A DNA stretch of 64,000 nt from Leucobacter sp. UT-8R-CII-1-4 (GCF_030010235.1 NZ_JASCRS010000001.1:1054001-1118000); one strand, 5' to 3'. Numbered from the stretch's first letter, positions 1-7,934 are shown. Notes: generated from the letters alone by a model not told the origin. A program made the numbers and translations.

Positions 1-50
1 TATACAAACAACCACTAAAAGGGGCGAAAAACTACTCAAGTTTGAGGGTC
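1..50 (-). promoter_or_regulatory. Upstream region of a gene lying off the left edge
   Basis: About 40 bases here match positions 947-997 with only a few differences (both begin TATACAAACAACCAC on the plus strand). The second copy lies about 60 bp upstream of the SipW-type protein gene at 285-887. By analogy a paralogous minus-strand gene should begin about 60 bp left of the window. The shared block probably carries the common promoter or a regulator site; no clear -35/-10 pair could be assigned. Confidence 0.55.
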
Positions 51-107
51 GCTACTCAGACGTACGCTTGGTCTCACGGACTCGCAAAAAGCCGTTCACT
101 CGGGACT

Positions 108-128
108 GCTCGGCTTTGCCGAGCTTTT
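108..128 (+). terminator. Possible small terminator hairpin
   Basis: GCTCGGC-TTT-GCCGAGC followed by TTTT. An alternative pairing of AAAGCCG (88-94) with CGGCTTT (111-117) exists. No plus-strand gene precedes it in the window, so its role is uncertain; it may act for minus-strand transcripts from 285-887. Confidence 0.3.
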
Positions 129-230
129 GGGCAGGCCACCAAAACCAGCACTTCACCGGGCAATACGGCAAGAGCCAAACCTGCGTTCATGGCGCGCTTC
201 ACCTACACCGTCGGGCGCCCATGCAGAAAG

Positions 231-268
231 TTTCGGTGGGCCCGTCGACAAAACGGGGCCCACCGAAA
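231..268 (-). terminator. Terminator hairpin downstream of the SipW-type protein gene
   Basis: TTTCGGTGGGCCC (231-243) pairs perfectly with GGGCCCACCGAAA (256-268). It lies 17 bp past the stop codon of the minus-strand gene at 285-887. The following T-run on that strand is short, so an intrinsic terminator is likely but not certain. Confidence 0.55.
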
Positions 269-284
269 CCTCACTAGCCCAAAC

Positions 285-887
285 CTATGGAGTCACTGGT
301 GCTGGGGTAGGCGCCTGAACCTGATCCAGCTGAACAGTAAGCGCGCTCAAATCAATGACGTTTGCTGCGTCCTGGCCAAGCAGCCCAGTGATCTGATCGC
401 TGAACTTCACGGTGATCTTCACTGGAACACGCTGTACGTTCACATCTGGGAAGATCGTCTGGTTTGCGTTGTTCACGCTCACCGTGATGAAGCCATCCCA
501 ATCAGGGTCGTTGATCGTGTACGAGCTCTGATCAATGCTGAACTCACCCAGCATGTCGTCACCGGTCACGAGAACATTCGCGAAGGTGTTGTAGATCAGT
601 TCGTCACCGGGCGATACCAACCAAGTGTTGATATCGATAGGACGCTCTTCATCGAACGGCCAGCCCAGGACTTCCATATCAGTATCGTTTGCCGCAAAGT
701 ACCAGTCGCCCGCCTCGACATCGTTAATACGCAGCTGACCAGTAGTGATGGAATCGTTGATTCCACCAGTAGCTGTGTCTTGCCAAAGCGAGAAACCACC
801 GAAACCGCCAAGCAGAACGGCAGTGGCAACAGTTGCGGCTACAGCGCCGCGTGCGGCGGCACCGCCGCGCTTCTTGTCAACAGACAT
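285..887 (-). CDS. SipW-type (alternate signal peptide) exported protein
   Basis: A 200-residue protein. The N-terminus has a basic start (VDKKRGG), a hydrophobic stretch of about 25 residues and the motif GFSLWQDTAT, which matches the alternate signal-mediated exported protein family of actinobacteria, whose members are cleaved by a SipW-type signal peptidase (relatives include camelysin/TasA). The rest is rich in Asp, Asn and Thr with a beta-strand pattern and a Pro/Thr-rich tail, as expected for a secreted surface or fibre protein. The ATG is preceded by AAAGGGAG at a 10-nt distance. A paralogue is predicted just left of the window. No SipW peptidase gene is visible here. The family call is good; the function is unknown. 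Confidence 0.75.
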   Translation of the reverse strand: MSVDKKRGGAAARGAVAATVATAVLLGGFGGFSLWQDTATGGINDSITTGQLRINDVEAGDWYFAANDTDMEVLGWPFDEERPIDINTWLVSPGDELIYNTFANVLVTGDDMLGEFSIDQSSYTINDPDWDGFITVSVNNANQTIFPDVNVQRVPVKITVKFSDQITGLLGQDAANVIDLSALTVQLDQVQAPTPAPVTP

Positions 888-946
888 GAGTGATGGTCTC
901 CCTTTCGTTAAGTCAATGGACCACCACCAGCTTCAAACTGGTTTGG

Positions 947-997
947 TATACAAACAACCACCAAAGAGGGCGCAAAGCTACTCAAATTTCGGCAAGG
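947..997 (-). repeat. Upstream element shared with the left-edge copy
   Basis: Near-identical to positions 1-50 (conserved CTACTCAA and TATACAAACAACCAC blocks on the plus strand). It lies 60-110 bp upstream of the start codon at 887 and is likely the promoter or operator region of the SipW-type protein family. Confidence 0.55.
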
Positions 998-1051
998 CCC
1001 TCATGCGCAAGAACCGAAGGGCACACCATCCCGTGTCATCAACGCCAAAAA

Positions 1052-1093
1052 AGGGAGAACCCCGCCCATCGCGGAGTAGGCGATGGGCGGGGT
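1052..1093 (-). terminator. Intrinsic terminator of isocitrate lyase
   Basis: ACCCCGCCCATCGC (1059-1072) and GCGATGGGCGGGGT (1080-1093) form a perfect 14-bp stem with a 7-nt loop. On the minus strand the stem is followed by TCTCCC and TTTTTT. It lies 63 bp past the aceA stop codon. Confidence 0.85.
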
Positions 1094-1155
1094 GGTCTGG
1101 GGCTAGATAGCCCCGCTCGCTTCGACAACGTCGATGGCGGGGCGATCCAACGAGA

Positions 1156-2751
1156 TTAAGCGAACTGATTCATGGTGTTGTCTTTGCCGCCAGCCTTGAG
1201 AGCTGCATCACCGGCAAAGTACTCCTTGTGGTTGTCACCAAGGTCGCTACCCGCCATGTTCTGGTGCTTCACAGTTGCGATGCCCTGGCGGATCTCTTCA
1301 CGCTGCACGTCGCGAACGTAGGTGAGCATGCCCTCGTCACCGAAGTAGCCCTTTGCCAGGTTGTCAGTCGACAGTGCGGCAGTGTGGTACGTCGGCAGGG
1401 TGATCAGGTGGTGGAAGATACCCGCGCGAGCCGATCCATCCTTCTGGAAGGTGCGGATCATCTCGTCAGCCTTTGTTGCGAGCTCGGTGCCGTCGTAATC
1501 GACGCTCATCAGCTTGTCACGATCGTAAGCCGAAACATCCTTGCCCTCAGCCGCAAACAGATCGTAAGCCTGCTGGCGGAAGTTCAGAGTCCAGTTGAAC
1601 GAAGGGCTGTTGTTGTAAACGAGCTTCGCGTTCGGAACAACCTCGCGGATACGATCAACCATGCCGGCAATCTGCTCAACGTGCGGCTTCTCAGTCTCGA
1701 TCCAGAGCAGATCTGCACCGTTTTCAAGCGAGGTGATGCAGTCAAGAACACAACGATCTTCGCCGGTGCCAGCACGGAACTGGTACAGGTTGCTGGCGAG
1801 ACGCTTCGGGCGCAGCAGCTTGCCGTCACGCTTGATAATGACATCGCCGTTGCCGAGCTCTGCCTCAGAAATCTCTTCAACGTCGAGGAACGAGTTGTAC
1901 TGGTCGCCGAGATCGCCAGGAGTGTTCGTAACAGCGAGCTTCTGAGTAAGACCAGCGCCAAGCGAGTCGGTACGCGCCACGATCACACCGTTGTCGATGC
2001 CGAGCTCGAGGAACGCGTAACGCACTGCGTTGATCTTCGCGATGAAATCTTCGTGCGGAACGGTAACCTTGCCATCCTGGTGGCCGCACTGCTTCTCGTC
2101 AGAAACCTGGTTCTCGATCTGGATCGCGCAAGCGCCAGCCTCGATCATCTTCTTCGCGAGCAGGTAAGTAGCCTCTGGGTTACCGAAACCAGCATCGATG
2201 TCGGCAATGATTGGTACAACGTGGGTCTCGAAGTTATCGATCTGAGTCTGAATGAACTCAGCCGCAGTCTCATCACCTGCCGCGCGAGCATCGTCGAGCT
2301 GCGAGAAGAGCAGGTCGAGTTCGCGGGCATCTGCCTGACGGAGGAAGGTGTACAGCTCTTCGATCAACGCCGGAACCGAGGTCTTCTCGTGCATCGACTG
2401 ATCTGGCAGTGGACCGAACTCTGAACGAAGCGCAGCAACCATCCAGCCCGAGAGGTAGAGGTAGCGCTTGTTGGTGCTCTTCAGGTGCTTCTTGATCGAG
2501 ATCAGCTTCTGCTGGCCGATGAAGCCGTGCCACACGCCGAGCGACTGAGTGTAAACCGACGAATCTGCGTCGTACTCGCCCATATCGCGGCGCATGATGT
2601 CAGCGGTGTACTGCGCAATCTCGATGCCGGTCTTGAAGCGGTTCTGAGCACGCATACGTGCCACGTACTCTGGGTTGATCGCATCCCAGCTCGTGCCGTG
2701 CTGCTCCTTGAGCGCCTGCACTGCCTGAATGTCTTCCTGGAACGCCGTCAT
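1156..2751 (-). CDS. aceA: Isocitrate lyase (531-residue type)
   Basis: Splits isocitrate into glyoxylate and succinate, the first step of the glyoxylate shunt used for growth on acetate or fatty acids; cytoplasmic and Mg-dependent. The protein has the ADIDAGFGN metal-site segment (about 183-191) and the catalytic motif KQCGH with Cys at about 222. KQCGHQDGKV and the length of 531 residues match the Pseudomonas aeruginosa type rather than the roughly 430-residue KKCGHMGGK enzyme more usual in actinobacteria. The start chosen is the ATG at 2751, preceded by AAAGGAC; an in-frame start 33 bases upstream lacks a ribosome site. Malate synthase is not in the window. A strong terminator follows. Confidence 0.95.
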   Translation of the reverse strand: MTAFQEDIQAVQALKEQHGTSWDAINPEYVARMRAQNRFKTGIEIAQYTADIMRRDMGEYDADSSVYTQSLGVWHGFIGQQKLISIKKHLKSTNKRYLYLSGWMVAALRSEFGPLPDQSMHEKTSVPALIEELYTFLRQADARELDLLFSQLDDARAAGDETAAEFIQTQIDNFETHVVPIIADIDAGFGNPEATYLLAKKMIEAGACAIQIENQVSDEKQCGHQDGKVTVPHEDFIAKINAVRYAFLELGIDNGVIVARTDSLGAGLTQKLAVTNTPGDLGDQYNSFLDVEEISEAELGNGDVIIKRDGKLLRPKRLASNLYQFRAGTGEDRCVLDCITSLENGADLLWIETEKPHVEQIAGMVDRIREVVPNAKLVYNNSPSFNWTLNFRQQAYDLFAAEGKDVSAYDRDKLMSVDYDGTELATKADEMIRTFQKDGSARAGIFHHLITLPTYHTAALSTDNLAKGYFGDEGMLTYVRDVQREEIRQGIATVKHQNMAGSDLGDNHKEYFAGDAALKAGGKDNTMNQFA

Positions 2752-2933
2752 TGTGAGTCCTTTGAGTGGGGGCCGATCGCCCACGAAGCTGTGGGGCGAG
2801 TTGAACTAGTTCCACTCTGCGGCACATTCAAGCACCCTGAACCTCTGTTTTAGGGGTGAAAAAAACGAATATTTCTACGTTTTGGAATTTCGGCGGGGTT
2901 CTTGAGATTTTTTGGGGTGGGCGGGGTGGTGAT

Positions 2934-3072
2934 GCCGGTGGCGTACGGGCGCGGTGTGCGGGTGCGGTGTACGGGGTGGACGGGGTGGACGGCGTAGTGC
3001 CGGTGGCGTACGGGCGCGGTGTGCGGGTGCGGTGTGCGGGGTGGACGGCGTAGTGCCGGTGGTGTGCGGGCG
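2934..3072. repeat. GC-rich tandem repeat, about 2.3 copies
   Basis: Unit starts GCCGGTGGCGTACGGGCG. Copy 1 is 2934-2998 (65 bp, with GGTGGACGG doubled), copy 2 is 2999-3054 (56 bp), and a partial copy runs 3055-3072. Copies are nearly identical, suggesting recent slippage. Confidence 0.8.
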
Positions 3073-3107
3073 ATGCGTGCAGCGCGCTCGAGTCGAGCAT
3101 GATCACC

Positions 3108-3189
3108 GAGTGGATACGTTGCACGCAAATGGCCGCCCAAACCGCGCCGCCCCACGTATCCACTCAGCGACAACGTATCCACTCAGCGA
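3108..3189. repeat. Short repeat cluster ACGTATCCACTCAGCGA
   Basis: ACGTATCCACTCAGCGA occurs exactly at 3154-3170 and 3173-3189 (period 19). An inverted copy, GAGTGGATACGTT, is at 3108-3120. The arrangement can form a hairpin or bind a dimeric regulator. It lies in the spacer between acetyltransferase and isocitrate lyase genes. Confidence 0.75.
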
Positions 3190-3347
3190 TTTCACCAGGC
3201 GCGGGACCGGGGCCGGGGCGCGGGCGCGGGCAGCAGGGCGCGGGGGCGAGGCACGGGCAGCAGGGCTCGGGACCGGCACGGGCAGCGGGGAGCGGCAGGC
3301 GTCCGACGGCAGGCTTGGCTCCGGGAGGGTACTCGGCGAGGCGAGGG

Positions 3348-3971
3348 CTAGCCGAGGGGTGGAATCTCGTATTTTTCGCCGAGGTGCCGGAACATTCTGT
3401 GCTCAAGGCCGAGGCGCACGCCTGGCCACTCGGGAGCAATGATCGAGAACACGACAGTGTCCCGGGTGTAGCCAGCATCTGGGCGCAGGTGCGCGCGCAG
3501 CACACCGTCTTGTTTCGCCCCGAGGCGCGCGATTGCAGCGCGTGAATGATGGTTGTGGAAGTCGGTGCGCAGCTCAACCGCCGAACAATCCCACACGTCG
3601 AAGGCGTGCCTCAAGAGCAGTAGCTTCGACTCCGGGTTTGTGCCGCTGCCCTGAGCGCTGAGCGCGTTCCAAGTCGAACCGATCTCGACACGCGGCGTTA
3701 CAGCGTCAATGTTCATGAACGTTGTCATGCCGATGATTTCACCGGTGTCATTGCGACGGGTTGTGAATGGCAGCATCGTGCCCTTGCGCTGCAGATCGAG
3801 ACGACGCTCAATCTCAGTCTCCATCTTGTCGGGCGTTGGCGTTTTGGTATACCAAAGGCGCCAAATCTCGCCGTCGTTCACTGCCCTAACGAGACCTTCC
3901 CGATGCTCGTGCGAGAGCGGTTCAAGGGTGACAAGTTTGCCGCTGAGCGTGCCTGGATGTTCGAGAGCCAT
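3348..3971 (-). CDS. GNAT family N-acetyltransferase (RimJ/RimL-like)
   Basis: A 207-residue protein of the acetyltransferase_3 group, which transfers acetyl from acetyl-CoA to an amine on a protein N-terminus or small molecule. It starts with the typical LSGKLVTLEPLSHEH block, has the beta-strand region IIGMTTFMNID (about 80-90), the SALSAQGSGTNPESK-like CoA-binding stretch (about 103-116) and the helix after it ending in ELRTDFHNHHSRAAIARLGA. Length is normal. It is followed 24 bp upstream (in transcription order) by rmuC, so the two may be co-transcribed. The substrate cannot be told from sequence. Confidence 0.85.
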   Translation of the reverse strand: MALEHPGTLSGKLVTLEPLSHEHREGLVRAVNDGEIWRLWYTKTPTPDKMETEIERRLDLQRKGTMLPFTTRRNDTGEIIGMTTFMNIDAVTPRVEIGSTWNALSAQGSGTNPESKLLLLRHAFDVWDCSAVELRTDFHNHHSRAAIARLGAKQDGVLRAHLRPDAGYTRDTVVFSIIAPEWPGVRLGLEHRMFRHLGEKYEIPPLG

Positions 3972-3995
3972 GTTTTAGTCTCTCAGCCCCAGCCG

Positions 3996-5525
3996 CTACT
4001 CGCTTTCTGGCTCACCGGTTTTCTCAAGCTCGGTATCACCAAACATTTCAAGCTCAGGAATCAGGTCTTCAAAAAGATCTTCTTCAGCACCGGCTGCGCC
4101 GAGTTCAAGAGTCTCAACGTCGCGAAGCTTACGCTCTACTGCTCGGGTGCGGCGGCCCGCCTCACTCACAGTGTTCTGCGCGGTCTGCAATTGCTTACCG
4201 AGCTTCTCCCAGACCTGACCGTACTTTTGGAACTCGGTCTTGGCTGCGCTGAGTACCTTCCACACTTCACTACTGCGCTGCTCAATAGCGAGAGTGCGGA
4301 AGCCCATCTGCAAGCTATTCAACAACGCGGTAAGCGTGGTGGGGCCAACCACCGCAATGCGATGCTCGTTCTGCAAACGCGCGACAAAACCTGGACGACG
4401 CATCACCTCGGCGAAGAGACCCTCGGTTGGCAGGTACATGATGGCGAAGTCGGTAGTGTGCGGTGGCTCGACATATTTCGAGGCAATGATTTTGGCCTGC
4501 GTCAACACAGCTCGTTCAATCTCGCGACCAGCCGTTTCGATAGCAGCAACGTCGCCCGTCTCTTGCGCAGTGAGCAGACGATCGTAGTCTTCCTGCGGAA
4601 ACTTCGAGTCGATAGGCAGCCAAACCGGCTGGTCACCATCACGACCAGGCAAGCGCACCGCAAACTCAACCCGCTCGTTAGAGCCGGGCACCGTCGCCAC
4701 GTTCTCGGCGTATTGCTCAGGAGTGAGCACATCTTCAAGCTGGCGAGCAAGCTGAACCTCGCCCCAACCGCCTCGGCTCTTCACATTAGTGAGCACTCGC
4801 TTCAAACCGCCGACGTCTGAAGCAAGCGTCTGCATTTCGCCGAGCCCCTTCTGCACCTGCTCAAGACGCTCACTCACCAACGCAAATGACTCACCCAGTC
4901 GCTTCTCAAGAGTGCCCTGCAGCTTTTCATCTACCGTCTCGCGCATCTTCTCAAGCTTCGCTTCATTGCCCTGACGAAGCTTTTCAAGCTCAGTAGTCAG
5001 AGTGCGCTGCAGCTCAATCTGCTTGGTCGAGTTCGTTTCGGTAAGCGTCTGAATACGGCGAGCATTCTCTTCAAGCGACGACTTGAGGGTGCCCTGGAGC
5101 TTTTCGTCGACCGCGAACCGCATCTGCTCAAGCTTGGTCTCGTTCTCAGTGCGCAGCACATCAAAGCGCTGCTCAACCGAAGTACGCAGATCGGTGAGTG
5201 ACTTACCAAGCACCTCGTTCAACTCGCGGTTTGACGTCGCTCGAGCCTCACGCTCTCGGCCAAGTTCTACTGCCTGAGCCTCACTAGACGCACGCAGCGT
5301 CTGGCTCAATTCGCCGCGCTGGGCCTGCAGATCTTGCCGCAAAACACCGACCTGACTCTGCAACTCTTGGCGCAGTTCGGCTGAACCCACAGCGCCAGGC
5401 GCACCAGCCAAGTTCGCGTTCGCCGAGGAAGCAGCAGAGTGACGCCACTGCATCAGTGCAAAAATGAGCAGGCCAACACTCAGCACCAGGTTTAGCACCA
5501 CAAGCACGATCAGCAGCGTTTGCAT
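3996..5525 (-). CDS. rmuC: DNA recombination protein RmuC
   Basis: A 509-residue protein with one N-terminal membrane segment (about 1-25), a long coiled coil (about 40-220, with two near-repeated stretches of the type VDEKLQGTL), then the RmuC nuclease-like domain containing WGEVQLARQLEDVL and PIDSKFPQEDYDRL. RmuC limits inversions at short inverted repeats and is thought to act near stalled forks. The ATG at 5525 (MQTLLIVLVV) follows GAGGA at 6 nt; a start 27 bases upstream is less likely. It ends in an acidic tail. It sits between the acetyltransferase and mgtE, all on the minus strand. Confidence 0.92.
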   Translation of the reverse strand: MQTLLIVLVVLNLVLSVGLLIFALMQWRHSAASSANANLAGAPGAVGSAELRQELQSQVGVLRQDLQAQRGELSQTLRASSEAQAVELGREREARATSNRELNEVLGKSLTDLRTSVEQRFDVLRTENETKLEQMRFAVDEKLQGTLKSSLEENARRIQTLTETNSTKQIELQRTLTTELEKLRQGNEAKLEKMRETVDEKLQGTLEKRLGESFALVSERLEQVQKGLGEMQTLASDVGGLKRVLTNVKSRGGWGEVQLARQLEDVLTPEQYAENVATVPGSNERVEFAVRLPGRDGDQPVWLPIDSKFPQEDYDRLLTAQETGDVAAIETAGREIERAVLTQAKIIASKYVEPPHTTDFAIMYLPTEGLFAEVMRRPGFVARLQNEHRIAVVGPTTLTALLNSLQMGFRTLAIEQRSSEVWKVLSAAKTEFQKYGQVWEKLGKQLQTAQNTVSEAGRRTRAVERKLRDVETLELGAAGAEEDLFEDLIPELEMFGDTELEKTGEPESE

Positions 5526-5676
5526 CTTGTTCCTCAACTCCCCCGAAAACACGGGTTTCGACTACGACTTCGACCCTACAAGTGACCTCGGACATTTACT
5601 GAGACACACCCCGAGAGGGTCACTGCCTCAAAAGCATCGAACTCGACAAGAACGAGCGATCCCACGCGAGAACGTC

Positions 5677-5699
5677 TACAGATTTCGTCGAAATCTGTA
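5677..5699. promoter_or_regulatory. Perfect 23-bp palindrome upstream of rmuC
   Basis: TACAGATTTCG-T-CGAAATCTGTA: 11-bp perfect arms around one base. It lies 64 bp after the mgtE stop and 152 bp before the rmuC start. There is no T-run, and a one-base loop is poor for an RNA hairpin, so a repressor or activator site is more likely than a terminator. The remaining spacer (5526-5762) shows nothing else clear. Confidence 0.5.
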
Positions 5700-5762
5700 C
5701 CTTCAAAGTGGCGACTTTGCCCGCCGGCCCAACGAACAGCAAAAGCTAGGCAAGGCAGAAAA

Positions 5763-7121
5763 CTACAACCCGAGGATCGTGCGAGCGATCATGAAGTAGA
5801 TGATCAGACCAGTCGCGTCGACAAAAGTCGAAATGAACGGGTTCGAGAACACGGCCGGATCTACCTTCACCGCGCGTGCCAGCAATGGCATGCAGCCACC
5901 GACCGCGGCAGCAACTGTACAAACCGCAAGCAGCGTGAGGCCAATGACCAGACCAATATCCATCGAGTACACGATGGTCGCGATAGCGAAGCCAAGGGTA
6001 CCGAGCAGCAAACCGAGCATGGCACCCGTGCGCAGCTCACGAGTGAGTACCCGGAAAATATCTTTCGGGCGCACATCACCCAGCGCCAGCGCACGAGTGA
6101 TCGTAGTCGCTGCCTGGTTGCCAGTGTTACCACCGGTGCCAATGAGCAGAGGCACAAAAAGCGCGAGCACAGTAACCTGCTCAAGCGTCGCCTCGAACAC
6201 CGAAAGCACCTGCACAGTAAGCGTCGCACCAATGGCAAGCACCAACAGCCAAACCACACGCGAGCGAACAAGGGTTCGCACCGGAGTCGAGAAGTAAGGC
6301 CGACGCAGCGGCTCCGTGCCACCCTGACGAGCAGCATCTTCGCTCTCTTCGAACTCGAGAATACGCACGGCATCGTCGATCGTGAGCATGCCAACAAGTC
6401 GGCCCTCGCTATCAACAATCGGCATGGCAAGCAGCGCGAGCTCGGCGCAGCGGCGCGCAACCGACTCATCGCTATCGCTCGCCGGCGCTGTATGCGCCTT
6501 CTGCATGATGTCTGCGATCTCAACCGAGTCCTCAGCGCGAATCAGATCACGTAGGCTGACCACGCCAACCACACGCCGCGCGTTGTCGAGCACTGGGATC
6601 GTGTAAACCGTTTCAGCATCGTCCAGACGCTCGCGCACCCGCTGCATCGCAACACCGACAGTGGCGTGCTCGCGCACCGAGACATACTCGGGAGTCATAC
6701 GACGGCCAACGCTGCCCTGCTTGTAACCGAGCAGAGTCGCGGTGAGCGCCCGCTCATCTTCTGGCAGATCACGTAGCAAGCGGGTCGCAAGCGCAGCCGG
6801 AACCTCTTCAAGCAGCCAGGCGCGATCGTCTGGGTCGAGCTCTTCGAAGAGCCGCGCTACCTCGGCATCGTGCATGCCCTCAAGTAGGTCGCTCTGCAGG
6901 CTCGGATCAAGCAGATCGAAAACCGCAACCGCCGAATCTTTCGGCAGAAGGCGGAAAATGACAGCGCGCTGGCGACTCGTCATGCGCTCGAGGATGTCGA
7001 AGAGTTCTGCCGCGGGCAACGGAGCTACCGTTGCGGCGAGCGCGGTGAGGTCTTCGCGCATGAGCTGCTGCTGCAGCGTAGTGGTCAGCTCATCAATGGT
7101 CTGGATTGGCTGGGTGGTCAT
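5763..7121 (-). CDS. mgtE: Magnesium transporter MgtE
   Basis: A 452-residue inner-membrane Mg2+ channel. Order: the N-terminal superhelical MgtE_N domain (about 1-130, with repeated LLPKDSAVAVFDLL-type helices), two CBS domains (about 135-195 and 200-260) that sense cytosolic Mg, and five transmembrane segments (about 280-450). The pore motif GTGGNTGNQAAT is present at about 325. Length and domain order are normal. The ATG is preceded by AGGAG at 7 nt, but that site lies inside a hairpin (see leader). Identification is secure. Confidence 0.95.
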   Translation of the reverse strand: MTTQPIQTIDELTTTLQQQLMREDLTALAATVAPLPAAELFDILERMTSRQRAVIFRLLPKDSAVAVFDLLDPSLQSDLLEGMHDAEVARLFEELDPDDRAWLLEEVPAALATRLLRDLPEDERALTATLLGYKQGSVGRRMTPEYVSVREHATVGVAMQRVRERLDDAETVYTIPVLDNARRVVGVVSLRDLIRAEDSVEIADIMQKAHTAPASDSDESVARRCAELALLAMPIVDSEGRLVGMLTIDDAVRILEFEESEDAARQGGTEPLRRPYFSTPVRTLVRSRVVWLLVLAIGATLTVQVLSVFEATLEQVTVLALFVPLLIGTGGNTGNQAATTITRALALGDVRPKDIFRVLTRELRTGAMLGLLLGTLGFAIATIVYSMDIGLVIGLTLLAVCTVAAAVGGCMPLLARAVKVDPAVFSNPFISTFVDATGLIIYFMIARTILGL

Positions 7122-7240
7122 AGCGACGCTCCTGAAGAATGGGGAGCGCGCACATACCTAGCGCCGGGGTGGCGAGAAGGTGGGTGCAACGCTCAAATGG
7201 TGACTGCAACTGTCACTTGGCATGTGCTCTCACCTCGCTT
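7122..7240 (-). promoter_or_regulatory. Structured 5' leader of mgtE, possible riboswitch
   Basis: On the minus strand CGCTCC (7148-7143) can pair with GGAGCG (7132-7127), burying the AGGAG ribosome site. The same CGCTC segment, extended to GGTATGTGC (7158-7150), can instead pair with GAG/GCACATGCC at 7231-7219. A third stem GTGAC/GTCAC spans 7216-7200, and GCGAG/CTCGC (7238-7234 with 7176-7172) is mutually exclusive with the long stem. AGGTGAG near the 5' end recalls the M-box start, but the rest does not clearly match. Mg control is inference from the gene. Confidence 0.35.
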
Positions 7241-7340
7241 AGGCCGGGGGTTTGTGATGATTTGTTGCCGATCGGCGAATGCGCCGACAACTGTTGTCCA
7301 AAGAACCACTCTAACAGTGTCGTCGAATCATGTCTGTGGC

Positions 7341-7346
7341 TACAGT
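7341..7346 (+). promoter_or_regulatory. -10 box of the carbonic anhydrase gene, leaderless start
   Basis: TACAGT, 7 nt before the ATG at 7354; no ribosome site precedes the ATG. Confidence 0.5.
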
Positions 7347-7353
7347 ATGAAAC

Positions 7354-7872
7354 ATGGCTGTACTCATCCCTTTCAACGGCAAGACACCGCAGGTTCACCC
7401 CACCGCCTGGCTCGCGCCAAACGCGACGCTCATCGGCGATGTGCACATTGGCGCTGGGGCAAGCGTCTGGTTTGGAGTGGTGATGCGCGCCGATAGTGAC
7501 CGCATCGAGCTCGGCGCGGGCAGCAATCTGCAAGACAACGTGGTCGTGCACACAGACACGGGGATTCCAACGATCATCGGTGAGAACGTTGGCGTCGGGC
7601 ACCTCGCACTGTTGCACGGCACCACCGTCGGAGCCGGTTCACTGATCGGCATGGGGGCGAAGCTGCTCAATCGCTCGGTCGTCGGCGAGGGTGGCTTCGT
7701 TGCCGCTGGCGCGCTTGTGCTTGAGGGGCAGCTCATCGAGGCCGGGCACCTGGCCGCCGGGGTTCCAGCGAAGGATCGGGGCCCAATGAATGACGAGCTC
7801 GCGGCGCGGGTGAAACGCAACGCATTTGAGTACCAAGAGCTCTCGGATAAGTACCGCGAAGCCGGGGTCTAG
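7354..7872 (+). CDS. Gamma carbonic anhydrase-like protein
   Basis: A 172-residue left-handed beta-helix (hexapeptide repeat) protein of the YrdA/PaaY/CaiE group. Repeats of the [IV]G type run from about residue 20 to 135 (IGDVHIGAGASVWFGVVMRAD, then IGENVGVG and VGAGSLIGMGAKLL). The three metal histidines expected of gamma carbonic anhydrases are visible: His in VVVHTD and two in GHLALLHG. The family forms trimers binding Zn or Fe and interconverts CO2 and bicarbonate, though several members show little activity. The gene is divergent from mgtE and monocistronic. Confidence 0.85.
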   Translation: MAVLIPFNGKTPQVHPTAWLAPNATLIGDVHIGAGASVWFGVVMRADSDRIELGAGSNLQDNVVVHTDTGIPTIIGENVGVGHLALLHGTTVGAGSLIGMGAKLLNRSVVGEGGFVAAGALVLEGQLIEAGHLAAGVPAKDRGPMNDELAARVKRNAFEYQELSDKYREAGV

Positions 7873-7934
7873 CGTTCGCTTGCGTTGAAAGCCCCGCGTT
7901 GGCGACTGGGCGATCCAACGCTGCGCATTTGTCA

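Larger units (their letters stand above)
2752..3347. other. Long repeat-rich intergenic region
   Basis: No convincing gene. The part next to aceA (2850-2900) is AT-rich with several A/T runs and probably holds the aceA promoter. From 2930 to 3340 it is very GC-rich with tandem repeats (2934-3072), a 17-bp repeat cluster (3108-3189) and a degenerate CGGGCAGCAGGGC repeat (about 3220-3290). Open frames here are low-complexity and lack ribosome sites. Confidence 0.7.

Noticed and set aside
42..893. Plus-strand open frame (283 codons) opposite the SipW-type gene
   Set aside because: It runs through two hairpins and the antisense of a gene with a clear signal peptide.
1228..2424. Long plus-strand open frame (398 codons) opposite aceA
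   Set aside because: It is antisense to a clear isocitrate lyase, lacks a ribosome site and has no recognisable domain; a codon-bias shadow.
2934..3189. Repeat arrays considered as CRISPR
   Set aside because: Units are tandem without unique spacers, or only 2-3 short copies, and no cas genes are present.
2828..3442. Several overlapping frames in the GC-rich spacer
   Set aside because: Low-complexity Arg/Pro/His or Gly/Arg translations of tandem repeats; no ribosome sites or family likeness.
7122..7240. mgtE leader called outright as an M-box riboswitch
   Set aside because: Only the AGGTGAG start resembles the consensus; the conserved core could not be placed by eye, so it is kept only as a candidate structured leader.
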